Shown here one piece after another: positions 1 to 6,980 of a stretch of DNA of 64,000 bases. Origin of the DNA: Mycolicibacterium neoaurum VKM Ac-1815D (GTDB lineage: Bacteria; Actinomycetota; Actinomycetes; Mycobacteriales; Mycobacteriaceae). The stretch lies in assembly GCF_000317305.3 (NCBI RefSeq), contig NC_023036.2, forward strand, positions 496,001 through 560,000, written 5' to 3'. Every line of letters begins with the position of its first letter. Positions within the stretch are counted from its first letter, which is position 1. Below the pieces are notes generated by a model that saw nothing but the letters and a program-made list of their open reading frames with translations, was not told where the DNA came from and searched no databases. The position numbers and the translations under genes were made by a program.

Positions 1-341
1 ACGGATCGGGTCTGCCGTCCGACATCTGGAAGGCGACCATGGACGGTGCGCTCGAAGGCACCGACAACGAGACCTTCCCGAAGCCCACCGAGATCGGCGG
101 GTATGCCGGACCGCCCGTGGCCGCGCCGGCCCCGCCGCCGCCCCCGGACACCCCGGTCCCGCCGCTGCCGTCGGAGACGGTGATCCAGCCGACGCTGGAG
201 ATCGCGCCCGGCCTGACGATCCCGTGGGGACCGCCGACCACCGTGCCGATCGGCCCGCCGCCGCCCGGTGATCCCAACGCTCCCGCGCCGCCGCCCGGTC
301 AGCCACTGCCCCCGGGACCGCCGGGCGCACCGCCCCCGTGA
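1..341 (+). CDS. ponA1: Penicillin-binding protein PonA1, C-terminal end (5' truncated by window)
   Basis: Only the last ~113 codons are present; the reading frame is open from base 3. The first residues (PSDIWKATMDGALEG) resemble the end of the transpeptidase domain of mycobacterial class A PBPs. After it comes a tail made almost only of Pro, Gly, Ala and Pro-Pro runs, typical of the PonA1 periplasmic C-terminus. The full enzyme polymerises and cross-links peptidoglycan in the periplasm; its catalytic motifs lie upstream of the window. The stop overlaps the next start (GTGA). Identity also rests on the synteny GT87 - rpsF - ssb - rpsR - rplI - dnaB. Confidence 0.9.
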   Translation, partial: GSGLPSDIWKATMDGALEGTDNETFPKPTEIGGYAGPPVAAPAPPPPPDTPVPPLPSETVIQPTLEIAPGLTIPWGPPTTVPIGPPPPGDPNAPAPPPGQPLPPGPPGAPPP

Positions 342-1981
342 CGGCTGGGGACGTGACGCCAGAGCCGGCCGGGACCGTATCGCCAGCACCGCTGGCAGAA
401 GATCTGCGCAGCGCCGACAATCGCGACCTGCCCAGCCGCAACGACGTCCTCGCCGGTGCGCTGTCGGGGACCGTCGGCGGTCCCGTCGGCAGGCACGCGC
501 TGATCGGGCGGACGCGATTTCTCACCCCGCTGCGCGTGATGCTGCTGATCGCGCTGGTGTTCCTGGCACTCGGCTATTCGACGAAGGCCGCCTGCCTGCA
601 GTCCACCGACACCGGGACCGCCGCGCAGCGGGTCGCCAACTGGGAGAACCAGCGCGCCTACTACGAGCTGTGCTATTCCGACACCGTCCCGCTCTACACC
701 GCAGAGCTGTTGAACCAGGGCAAGTTTCCCTACAAGTCGAGCTGGATAGAGAAGGACAGCGACGGTAAGCCGCACGTCGTCTACGACGGCAGCGAGCCCG
801 TCCGGTACATGGAGTATCCGGTGCTCACCGGGATCTATCAGTACCTCTCGATGACGTTGGCCAAGACCTATTCGGCGTTGACGACGGTGGTCTCGGTGCC
901 TCTGGTCGCCGAAGTGGTGATGTTCTTCAACATCTCGGCCTTCGGGCTGGCACTGGCCTGGCTGGTGACGGTGTGGGCGACGGCGATGTTGGCCGGTCGC
1001 CGTATCTGGGATGCCGCGTTGGTGGCCGGCTCCCCGTTGTTGATCTTCCAGATCTTCACCAACTTCGACGCGCTCGCGGTGGCGTGCGCGACGGCCGCGA
1101 TGCTGGCGTGGGCGCGGCGAAAACCGGTGTTGGCCGGTGTCCTGATCGGTGTGGGTGTGGCGCTGAAGCTGTATCCGGCGTTCCTGCTCGGTCCCCTGCT
1201 GGTGCTGTGCCTGCGGACCGGGCGGATGCGCGAGTTCGCCAAGACCGCGGGTGCCGCGGTGCTGACCTGGGCACTGGTCAACCTGCCTGTGCTGCTGCTC
1301 TTTCCGCGCGGATGGTCGGAGTTCTACCGGCTCAACTCGCGTCGCGGTGACGATATGGACTCCATCTACAACGTGGTGAAGTCCTTCACCGGCTGGCAGG
1401 GGTTCGACCCGGGCCTCGGGTTCTGGGAGCCCCCGACGGTCACCAACACCGTCTCGGCCGTGCTGTTCCTGGTGTGCTGCGCCGCCATTGCCTACCTGGC
1501 GCTGACCGCTGCGCGCCGCCCACGGTTCGCCCAGCTGGCCTTCCTGGTGGTGGCGGCCTTCCTGTTGACCAACAAGGTCTGGAGTCCGCAGTTCTCGCTG
1601 TGGCTGGTGCCGCTGGCGGTCCTGGCACTGCCGCATCGACGAATCCTGTTGGCGTGGATGACCATCGACGCGCTGGTGTGGGTGCCGCGGATGCTCTATC
1701 TGTACGGCGAACAGAATCGCGGCCTGCCCGAGCAGTGGTTCACCACCACGGTGCTGCTGCGCGATATCGCGGTGGTGGCACTGGTGGTCCTGGTGGTGCG
1801 TCAGATCCGCCGCCCGGAATCCGATCTGGTGCGCCGCCACGGTGTCGACGACCCGTCCGGTGGCGTGTTCGACCGGGCACCCGATGACCCGCCGCGCTGG
1901 CTGCCGTCGTGGCTGCGGCCCGAACCGTCTCCGTCCATACCCGCGCCGCGTATCCGAACTTCGACTGACACGGCCCTGTGA
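338..1981 (+). CDS. GT87-family polytopic membrane glycosyltransferase (Rv0051-like)
   Basis: 547 residues with about 10-12 hydrophobic segments between residues 65 and 490. It has short hydrophilic ends and a large extracytoplasmic loop after the first membrane helix (residues ~85-145, with Cys, Tyr and acidic residues). This layout, and the motif GVALKLYPAFLLGPL, fit the GT87/DUF2029 family of polyprenyl-phosphate-sugar-dependent mannosyltransferases. The GTG start overlaps the ponA1 stop by four bases, so the two are probably translationally coupled. Linkage to a cell-wall synthase suggests an envelope glycan role. The acceptor is unknown and no experimental function can be inferred from sequence alone. 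Confidence 0.8.
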   Translation: MTAGDVTPEPAGTVSPAPLAEDLRSADNRDLPSRNDVLAGALSGTVGGPVGRHALIGRTRFLTPLRVMLLIALVFLALGYSTKAACLQSTDTGTAAQRVANWENQRAYYELCYSDTVPLYTAELLNQGKFPYKSSWIEKDSDGKPHVVYDGSEPVRYMEYPVLTGIYQYLSMTLAKTYSALTTVVSVPLVAEVVMFFNISAFGLALAWLVTVWATAMLAGRRIWDAALVAGSPLLIFQIFTNFDALAVACATAAMLAWARRKPVLAGVLIGVGVALKLYPAFLLGPLLVLCLRTGRMREFAKTAGAAVLTWALVNLPVLLLFPRGWSEFYRLNSRRGDDMDSIYNVVKSFTGWQGFDPGLGFWEPPTVTNTVSAVLFLVCCAAIAYLALTAARRPRFAQLAFLVVAAFLLTNKVWSPQFSLWLVPLAVLALPHRRILLAWMTIDALVWVPRMLYLYGEQNRGLPEQWFTTTVLLRDIAVVALVVLVVRQIRRPESDLVRRHGVDDPSGGVFDRAPDDPPRWLPSWLRPEPSPSIPAPRIRTSTDTAL

Positions 1982-2017
1982 CTAGCGTTGACGCTGCACG
2001 TGCTACCGAGTCTCAAG

Positions 2018-4261
2018 CTAAGCATCCCGCGGGGTCTGCATCGTTAGTCCGTTTGTTCCGATCTGACAAACTCTTCGTACGGCGGACGTCGCGAAGAATT
2101 CATCGATATCATTGCGCAACGTATACTCGGACCAGTATTCACCGTGCCGGCGCAGTTCTCGTCCATTCTCCTCCGGTATGTCCCGGTCAACCGCTGGACC
2201 CCCCGGCGGATTTGTCAACGGTTCGATCGAGGAACCTATCGGATCAGTAGCACGCCAATAATTGCGCCACTCATTTCCGCTGTATGTCATTTGTCGGGTC
2301 TTTCGAAAGAACTCGTCGTCGAAGAATCGTGGAAAGAACTTCCGGTACAGAGTTTCTAGCGGTGACCCGCATGTAAATAGGGCGATCCGATCTGAGGGGG
2401 CGGTAGGGTTGACATCGAAAGTCCTTTTCTTAACATTGCGCCGATCATTTTGACCCTCTGAATGCTGGTCGAACCAGTGTCCGCCGCGCACGAACCAGGC
2501 ACAAATAACGGATCCTTGGCTGTGACCCACTAGCGCTATCGGCTTATCGGGCTCCTCGATACACGACTTTGCGATGGCCTGTCGTAATCCAGATATTAGG
2601 TCGCTCCGGTACGATGTGCCTGCGAGAGGGTGTACGTCTGGCGCCCAAAAACCGGCCACGTCTGCGATGTATCCAAAAACGATCCGAAATCGCTTAGCGA
2701 GACGTTTCGGTTGGCGCGCAATTAGCAATAGAAAGGCGACCACGCCCAGCACCTGAAGCCATAGTATGGTGCCATCGATCAAACCAGTGTTGCTTCGACC
2801 GAATGCCCAGTACATAGCTAGCCACGCTGCAACTGTAAACACAAGGGCGGTCAATATGGGGCTCGCTAGATTTTTCGGTATCCAAATAACCGCATCGTGT
2901 AAACGACGGGCGTGCTCCTCATCAGTCACCCGTCCTGACGATCCCTTAAAAAAGCCAGAACGATGCCTGATCCAGGCTATCGCTACAGCCAGCCCAAAAA
3001 TCAATGACATAATCGCGCCGAAAATTGGGATTAAATCTATCGGCAATGCGTGATAACGGGCAACAGATTGAAGATCGTCAGCTTGTGGCAACAGAACCAG
3101 CCCGATCGAATCGGACGAACCAAGTCCCTTATGCTCCGGCAACTCCGAAAGCGTGTACCAAGGTGCTAGACGAGACAAGGTGTCTACAGCTAGGCGTAGG
3201 AGTGATCCGATCGAATGAATCAAAACTATCGACACTGGGAGAAGTAGGGCTGCCCCACAGAGCGGAATAACTGAGGTGGAAGCGGACTTCACATCGGAAG
3301 ACTCTGGATGGTCGTCGGCCTTGATGCGGATTATCAGCGCAATGCTAGAAATGGCAATCGATATAGTCAGTACAACCGTTACTGACGCGACTACGAGCAT
3401 AAGCATCGCGTCTAGATGGTTGGGAGTACCCCTATTTACGAGCCTTCCAATCCAGGTGTCATTCCAGCTGGAGGGTTTATCGTGCAGGATGCCGATCATG
3501 GCAACTAGGGCGAGTAAATTAAGAATACCCCATCCGCTTGCGCCGCGGTCGACACCAATCCGGCCGAAGGCGAATCGAAAAATGATGCCGGCAATCAAAA
3601 TCCCCGGACCAGCTGCTTGTAACAAGACTCCTGTAAGCCGGTCGTCATCTGTGGTTACCCCCCGCCAGAACGTCTCAATTATTACAGTCAACCACGCCGC
3701 CATTGAAATCGTTAAGCAGATGCCAGACACGCCTATTGCGAAGCGCATGATGAATGCGCGCCATCGCCATCGCTGATCATCGACCGGCTCCATATATCCA
3801 GCAACGTTCAGCAGCGTGAAAGGAAACGCTATGTACCAGCCAAGGTGGCGTGAAAACTTTCTATTTGCTCTGCTCCAGTTCAGTAGCCGTAATCTATGTT
3901 CGGGCAGAGATGGAACTTGTCCGATCCAGACGCGGCTCGCAACCAACTCAATATAGTCAGGGCGTCCGAGCGCGCTGTATGTATCGTGATCTCCTATGCC
4001 GTGAACTCGCAATTCAAGACCCGGAGAACTAGACACAGACTCTTGTAGAGGCTGGCACAGTGCAAATTGGCCCAATTGGCGACCGCCGTTCTTCTGGTAG
4101 TCGGAATCGGTGATGACTGGACTCAGTTCACTGTTCGCGGTTTGGTCGCGGCCCCGACCGGTGGATGTCATGGGCGACGGACAGTCCGGCTCAAAAACTG
4201 GATTCGGCAAATTTTCCCTCCGCAAGTAATCGTTAATGTGCCAATTATGTTCACTCGACAC
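2018..4261 (-). CDS. Polytopic membrane protein with split alpha/beta-hydrolase motifs, in an AT-rich insert
   Basis: 747 residues, GTG start. An N-terminal cytosolic part contains VHGIGDH at residues 86-92, like an oxyanion-hole His-Gly strand of alpha/beta hydrolases. About eight membrane helices follow between residues ~172 and 535. Then comes a nucleophile elbow GHSQG (Ser 582), a possible acid in ATDPIG (about 673) and a His in RRHGEYW (about 707). The arrangement suggests a hydrolase fold interrupted by a membrane domain, perhaps a lipase or esterase; substrate unknown. Base composition is clearly more AT-rich than the flanking core genes, with ATA, AAT and TTA codons. It is divergent from the DUF732 gene and lies between two core genes, so it is probably horizontally acquired. 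Confidence 0.72.
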   Translation of the reverse strand: MSSEHNWHINDYLRRENLPNPVFEPDCPSPMTSTGRGRDQTANSELSPVITDSDYQKNGGRQLGQFALCQPLQESVSSSPGLELRVHGIGDHDTYSALGRPDYIELVASRVWIGQVPSLPEHRLRLLNWSRANRKFSRHLGWYIAFPFTLLNVAGYMEPVDDQRWRWRAFIMRFAIGVSGICLTISMAAWLTVIIETFWRGVTTDDDRLTGVLLQAAGPGILIAGIIFRFAFGRIGVDRGASGWGILNLLALVAMIGILHDKPSSWNDTWIGRLVNRGTPNHLDAMLMLVVASVTVVLTISIAISSIALIIRIKADDHPESSDVKSASTSVIPLCGAALLLPVSIVLIHSIGSLLRLAVDTLSRLAPWYTLSELPEHKGLGSSDSIGLVLLPQADDLQSVARYHALPIDLIPIFGAIMSLIFGLAVAIAWIRHRSGFFKGSSGRVTDEEHARRLHDAVIWIPKNLASPILTALVFTVAAWLAMYWAFGRSNTGLIDGTILWLQVLGVVAFLLLIARQPKRLAKRFRIVFGYIADVAGFWAPDVHPLAGTSYRSDLISGLRQAIAKSCIEEPDKPIALVGHSQGSVICAWFVRGGHWFDQHSEGQNDRRNVKKRTFDVNPTAPSDRIALFTCGSPLETLYRKFFPRFFDDEFFRKTRQMTYSGNEWRNYWRATDPIGSSIEPLTNPPGGPAVDRDIPEENGRELRRHGEYWSEYTLRNDIDEFFATSAVRRVCQIGTNGLTMQTPRDA

Positions 4262-4370
4262 TACGGTCGATTACTGTAAGGGCATTTGCGCGAGTCTGCG
4301 TCGTGTAACGGACGAACCGGCGGCGGCGAATTCGATACAAGATGTAATTAGCGATCTATGAGGAGCAACA

Positions 4371-4676
4371 GTGACCAGAATGGGCCGCGGAGCGTTAGTC
4401 GCTGGCACAGCGTTGGCGTTACTTGCGCTGCAACTGAGCCCGCATGTTGCCTTTCCGGCGAGAGCCGAGCTGGGCGACTATCTGTACGACCTTACGAACG
4501 CTGGCATTGGAGGTCCACAACCCCAGCTTGAGTCATTGGGCAGAACGGCGTGTGATCAGGCGCACGCGGGTGTTACACGTGACGACTCCGTAGCTTTGAT
4601 CCAGCGCGATACCAAGTTGGTCCCAGAAGACGCTGCATTTCTGTACGACTCGGCAATGCACTTCCTTTGTCCCTGA
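4371..4676 (+). CDS. Small secreted DUF732-like protein
   Basis: 101 residues from a GTG preceded by a good ribosome-binding site (gaggagcaaca). A signal peptide is visible (RMGRGALVAGTALALLALQ..., predicted cleavage after PARA near residue 32). The mature part is ~70 residues with one Cys in the middle (TACDQA) and one near the end (FLCP), the two-cysteine pattern of mycobacterial DUF732 proteins, which would be disulfide-linked outside the cell. Function unknown. It is divergently arranged to the membrane hydrolase and belongs to the same AT-richer insert by position. Confidence 0.75.
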   Translation: MTRMGRGALVAGTALALLALQLSPHVAFPARAELGDYLYDLTNAGIGGPQPQLESLGRTACDQAHAGVTRDDSVALIQRDTKLVPEDAAFLYDSAMHFLCP

Positions 4677-4839
4677 GGCAATTTCTGGTGCTTCGCACCT
4701 CGATGCGCCGACGCTGACTGGTCGCTAATTTCGCAGATCACGGCCCGTTCCTGTACCTTGGAGCGGTTGCCGACGCAGGCGACCCTCCTGCCACGGACAC
4801 GCCGTGGCCGCAACGACCATAGGAGGTGATGGGTTCCTT

Positions 4840-5130
4840 ATGCGTCCATACGAAATCATGGTCATCCTCGACCCCACTCTCGACGAGCGCACCGTAGCTC
4901 CCTCGCTGGAGACGTTCCTGAACGTCATCCGCAAGGACGGCGGCAGCGTCGACAAGGTTGATATCTGGGGCCGCCGCCGGCTGGCCTACGAGATCGCCAA
5001 GCATGCCGAGGGCATTTATGCGGTGGTCGATGTCAAGGCCGAGCCCGCGACCGTTTCTGAGCTGGATCGCCAGCTCAACCTGAACGAGTCCGTGCTGCGC
5101 ACCAAGGTGATGCGGACCGACAAGCACTAG
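4840..5130 (+). CDS. rpsF: 30S ribosomal protein bS6
   Basis: 96 residues beginning [12 protein letters not shown], the normal start of actinobacterial bS6. The upstream in-frame GTG at 4804 is rejected because a strong ribosome-binding site (aggaggtgat, 4821-4830) lies at the right distance from the ATG at 4840. The protein binds the 30S platform together with bS18. The gene heads the rpsF-ssb-rpsR-rplI cluster, an order conserved across bacteria that ties ribosome production to replication proteins. Confidence 0.97.
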   Translation: MRPYEIMVILDPTLDERTVAPSLETFLNVIRKDGGSVDKVDIWGRRRLAYEIAKHAEGIYAVVDVKAEPATVSELDRQLNLNESVLRTKVMRTDKH

Positions 5131-5230
5131 TCCGTGCGACACCGTGTGCACGTCGGTGCAGTTCCGTAGGCTCGCCTCCGACTGCTCTCGTACACATACT
5201 CCGCTTTGACTAGACGCCCAGGAGGACCTC

Positions 5231-5749
5231 GTGGCTGGTGACACTGTCATCACTGTTATCGGAAACCTGACTGCCGATCCGGAACTGCGTTTCACGCCGT
5301 CCGGTGCCGCCGTCGCGAACTTCACCGTGGCTTCCACGCCGCGGACGTTCGACCGCCAGACCAATGAGTGGAAGGACGGCGAAGCGCTGTTCCTCCGCTG
5401 CAACATCTGGCGTGAGGCTGCCGAGAACGTTGCCGAGAGCCTCACCCGCGGATCGCGGGTCATCGTGTCGGGTCGGCTCAAGCAGCGGTCCTTCGAAACC
5501 CGTGAGGGTGAGAAGCGCACCGTCGTCGAGCTCGAGGTCGACGAGATCGGTCCCTCGCTGCGCTACGCCACGGCCAAGGTCAACAAGGCCAGCCGCGGTG
5601 GTGGCGGCGGCGGTGGATTCGGCGGCGGAAACAGCGGTGGTGCGCCACGCGGCGGCGGCGGTTCCGATCAGCAGCCCAAGGACGACCCGTGGGGCAGTGC
5701 TCCCGCGGCCGGTTCCTACAGCGGCGCTGACGACGAACCGCCCTTCTGA
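5231..5749 (+). CDS. ssb: Single-stranded DNA-binding protein
   Basis: 172 residues, GTG start behind ggagga (5221-5226). Residues 1-115 form the OB fold ([46 protein letters not shown]). A flexible Gly-rich linker follows and the acidic tip DDEPPF that recruits replication and repair proteins is intact. It coats single-stranded DNA as a tetramer. It lies 100 bp after rpsF and 35 bp before rpsR, in the usual cluster order. Confidence 0.97.
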   Translation: MAGDTVITVIGNLTADPELRFTPSGAAVANFTVASTPRTFDRQTNEWKDGEALFLRCNIWREAAENVAESLTRGSRVIVSGRLKQRSFETREGEKRTVVELEVDEIGPSLRYATAKVNKASRGGGGGGGFGGGNSGGAPRGGGGSDQQPKDDPWGSAPAAGSYSGADDEPPF

Positions 5750-5784
5750 CAACGATTTACATCATTTGAGAAAGAGATAGATCC

Positions 5785-6048
5785 ATGGCCAAGTCCAGCA
5801 ACAAGCGGCGGCCGGCACCCGAGAAGCCGGTCAAGACCCGCAAGTGCGTGTTCTGCTCCAAGAAGGGCAAGAACCAGAACATCGATTACAAGGACACCGC
5901 GCTGCTGCGCACCTACATCAGCGAGCGCGGCAAGATCCGTGCCCGCCGGGTGACCGGCAACTGCGTGCAGCACCAGCGCGATGTCGCTGTTGCCGTCAAG
6001 AATGCCCGCGAGGTGGCTCTGCTGCCGTTCGGTTCGTCGACGCGGTAG
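5785..6048 (+). CDS. rpsR: 30S ribosomal protein bS18, zinc-ligand (C+) form
   Basis: 87 residues with Lys/Arg-rich ends. Cys 21, Cys 24, Cys 60 and His 63 form a CxxC...CxxH zinc site, so this is the zinc-containing paralogue rather than the cysteine-free version that mycobacteria make under zinc limitation. It pairs with bS6 on the 30S platform. It sits 14 bp before rplI and is presumably co-transcribed with it. A mycobacterial genome usually carries a second, Zur-controlled rpsR elsewhere; it is not in this window. Confidence 0.97.
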   Translation: MAKSSNKRRPAPEKPVKTRKCVFCSKKGKNQNIDYKDTALLRTYISERGKIRARRVTGNCVQHQRDVAVAVKNAREVALLPFGSSTR

Positions 6049-6062
6049 GGGAGAGACACACC

Positions 6063-6518
6063 ATGAAGCTCATTCTCACCGCTGAGGTCGAGCACCTCGG
6101 AATCGCCGGCGACGCCGTCGAGGTCAAGGACGGCTACGGCCGCAACTACCTGCTGCCGCGCGGCCTGGCCATCGTTGCCAGCCGTGGTGCCGAGCGCCAG
6201 GCGGAGGAAATCCGTCGCGCCCGCGAGATCAAGGAAGTTCGCGGCGTCGAGCACGCCAACGAATTGAAGATCGCCCTCGAGGGTCTGGGTGCCGTCACCC
6301 TGCCCGTGAAGGCCTCCGCCGACACCGGCAAGCTGTTCGGTTCGGTCACCCCGGCTTCGGTCGTCGCCGCGATCAAGAAGGCCGGCGGCCCGAACCTGGA
6401 CAAGCGCACCGTCGAGCTGCCCAAGGCCCACATCAAGGCCACCGGGACCCACCAGATCGGTGTCAAGTTGCACCCCGGCGTCACCGCCGCGGTTCAGCTC
6501 GACGTCACCGCTGGATAG
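6063..6518 (+). CDS. rplI: 50S ribosomal protein bL9
   Basis: 151 residues starting [17 protein letters not shown] and containing the bL9 signature ([18 protein letters not shown], residues ~20-37). The N-terminal rRNA-binding domain, connecting helix (residues ~41-75) and C-terminal domain are all present at normal length. It is the last gene of the rpsF cluster; an 18-bp perfect hairpin follows 15 bp after the stop. Confidence 0.97.
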   Translation: MKLILTAEVEHLGIAGDAVEVKDGYGRNYLLPRGLAIVASRGAERQAEEIRRAREIKEVRGVEHANELKIALEGLGAVTLPVKASADTGKLFGSVTPASVVAAIKKAGGPNLDKRTVELPKAHIKATGTHQIGVKLHPGVTAAVQLDVTAG

Positions 6519-6533
6519 CTCAACCAGTCACCC

Positions 6534-6573
6534 GACGCCCGGGTGGGAAGCCTTCGCTTCCCACCCGGGCGTC
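6534..6573 (+). terminator. Strong hairpin after rplI
   Basis: Perfect 18-bp stem (6534-6551 with 6556-6573) and a 4-base loop (cttc), very GC-rich, beginning 15 bp after the rplI stop. There is no U-tract after it, which is common for mycobacterial terminators. It probably ends the ribosomal-protein/ssb transcript before dnaB. Confidence 0.8.
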
Positions 6574-6653
6574 GTCGTGCACGCCAGCGAACGATTTCCG
6601 AGATTCTGAACACAGCAACATCTTTTGCTGTTAACCTCGCCGGCTCCTGGACG

Positions 6654-6847
6654 TTATCCAACACGCCCGAGCGGGCAACCCGGCGAGACACGCCGGGCCA
6701 TTTGATCTCCACAGCTGTGAACACCTGAAAGTCGGCTTTCACCAGCGCGTTCGGCAAGTTTGAATCGGATCATCCACAGGTTCTCCCCAGCCCGTCAACA
6801 CCGTCCACCTGAGCTGTGCACACGCCATCCACAGGGCTATCAACAGG
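6654..6847. promoter_or_regulatory. Cluster of DnaA-box-like motifs upstream of dnaB
   Basis: The 460-bp gap between rplI and dnaB has no convincing gene. Besides the hairpin it holds several matches to the core of the DnaA box (TTATCCACA/TTGTCCACA): ttatccaac at 6654, tccacag at 6708, atccacagg at 6772 and 6827, and tatcaacag near 6838. Spacing is about 19-60 bp. This could let DnaA influence dnaB transcription. The motif matches are seen; the function is inference. Confidence 0.4.
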
Positions 6848-6980
6848 ACCGAATTGCACCGGCCAGAGCAAAGCCATATGTTGTCCGTCGCAGGCTCGTC
6901 GGCGCGTTGTCGGGGGGCCGATGTAGCGTGTTGATCGAACACATTTGCGATAGATCTGCTAGTAGAGGTGGGGGCGCTTC

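Noticed and set aside
299..1840. 513-codon open frame on the minus strand opposite the GT87 gene
   Set aside because: His/Arg/Gln-rich low-complexity translation, no ribosome-binding site; antisense shadow of high-GC coding DNA.
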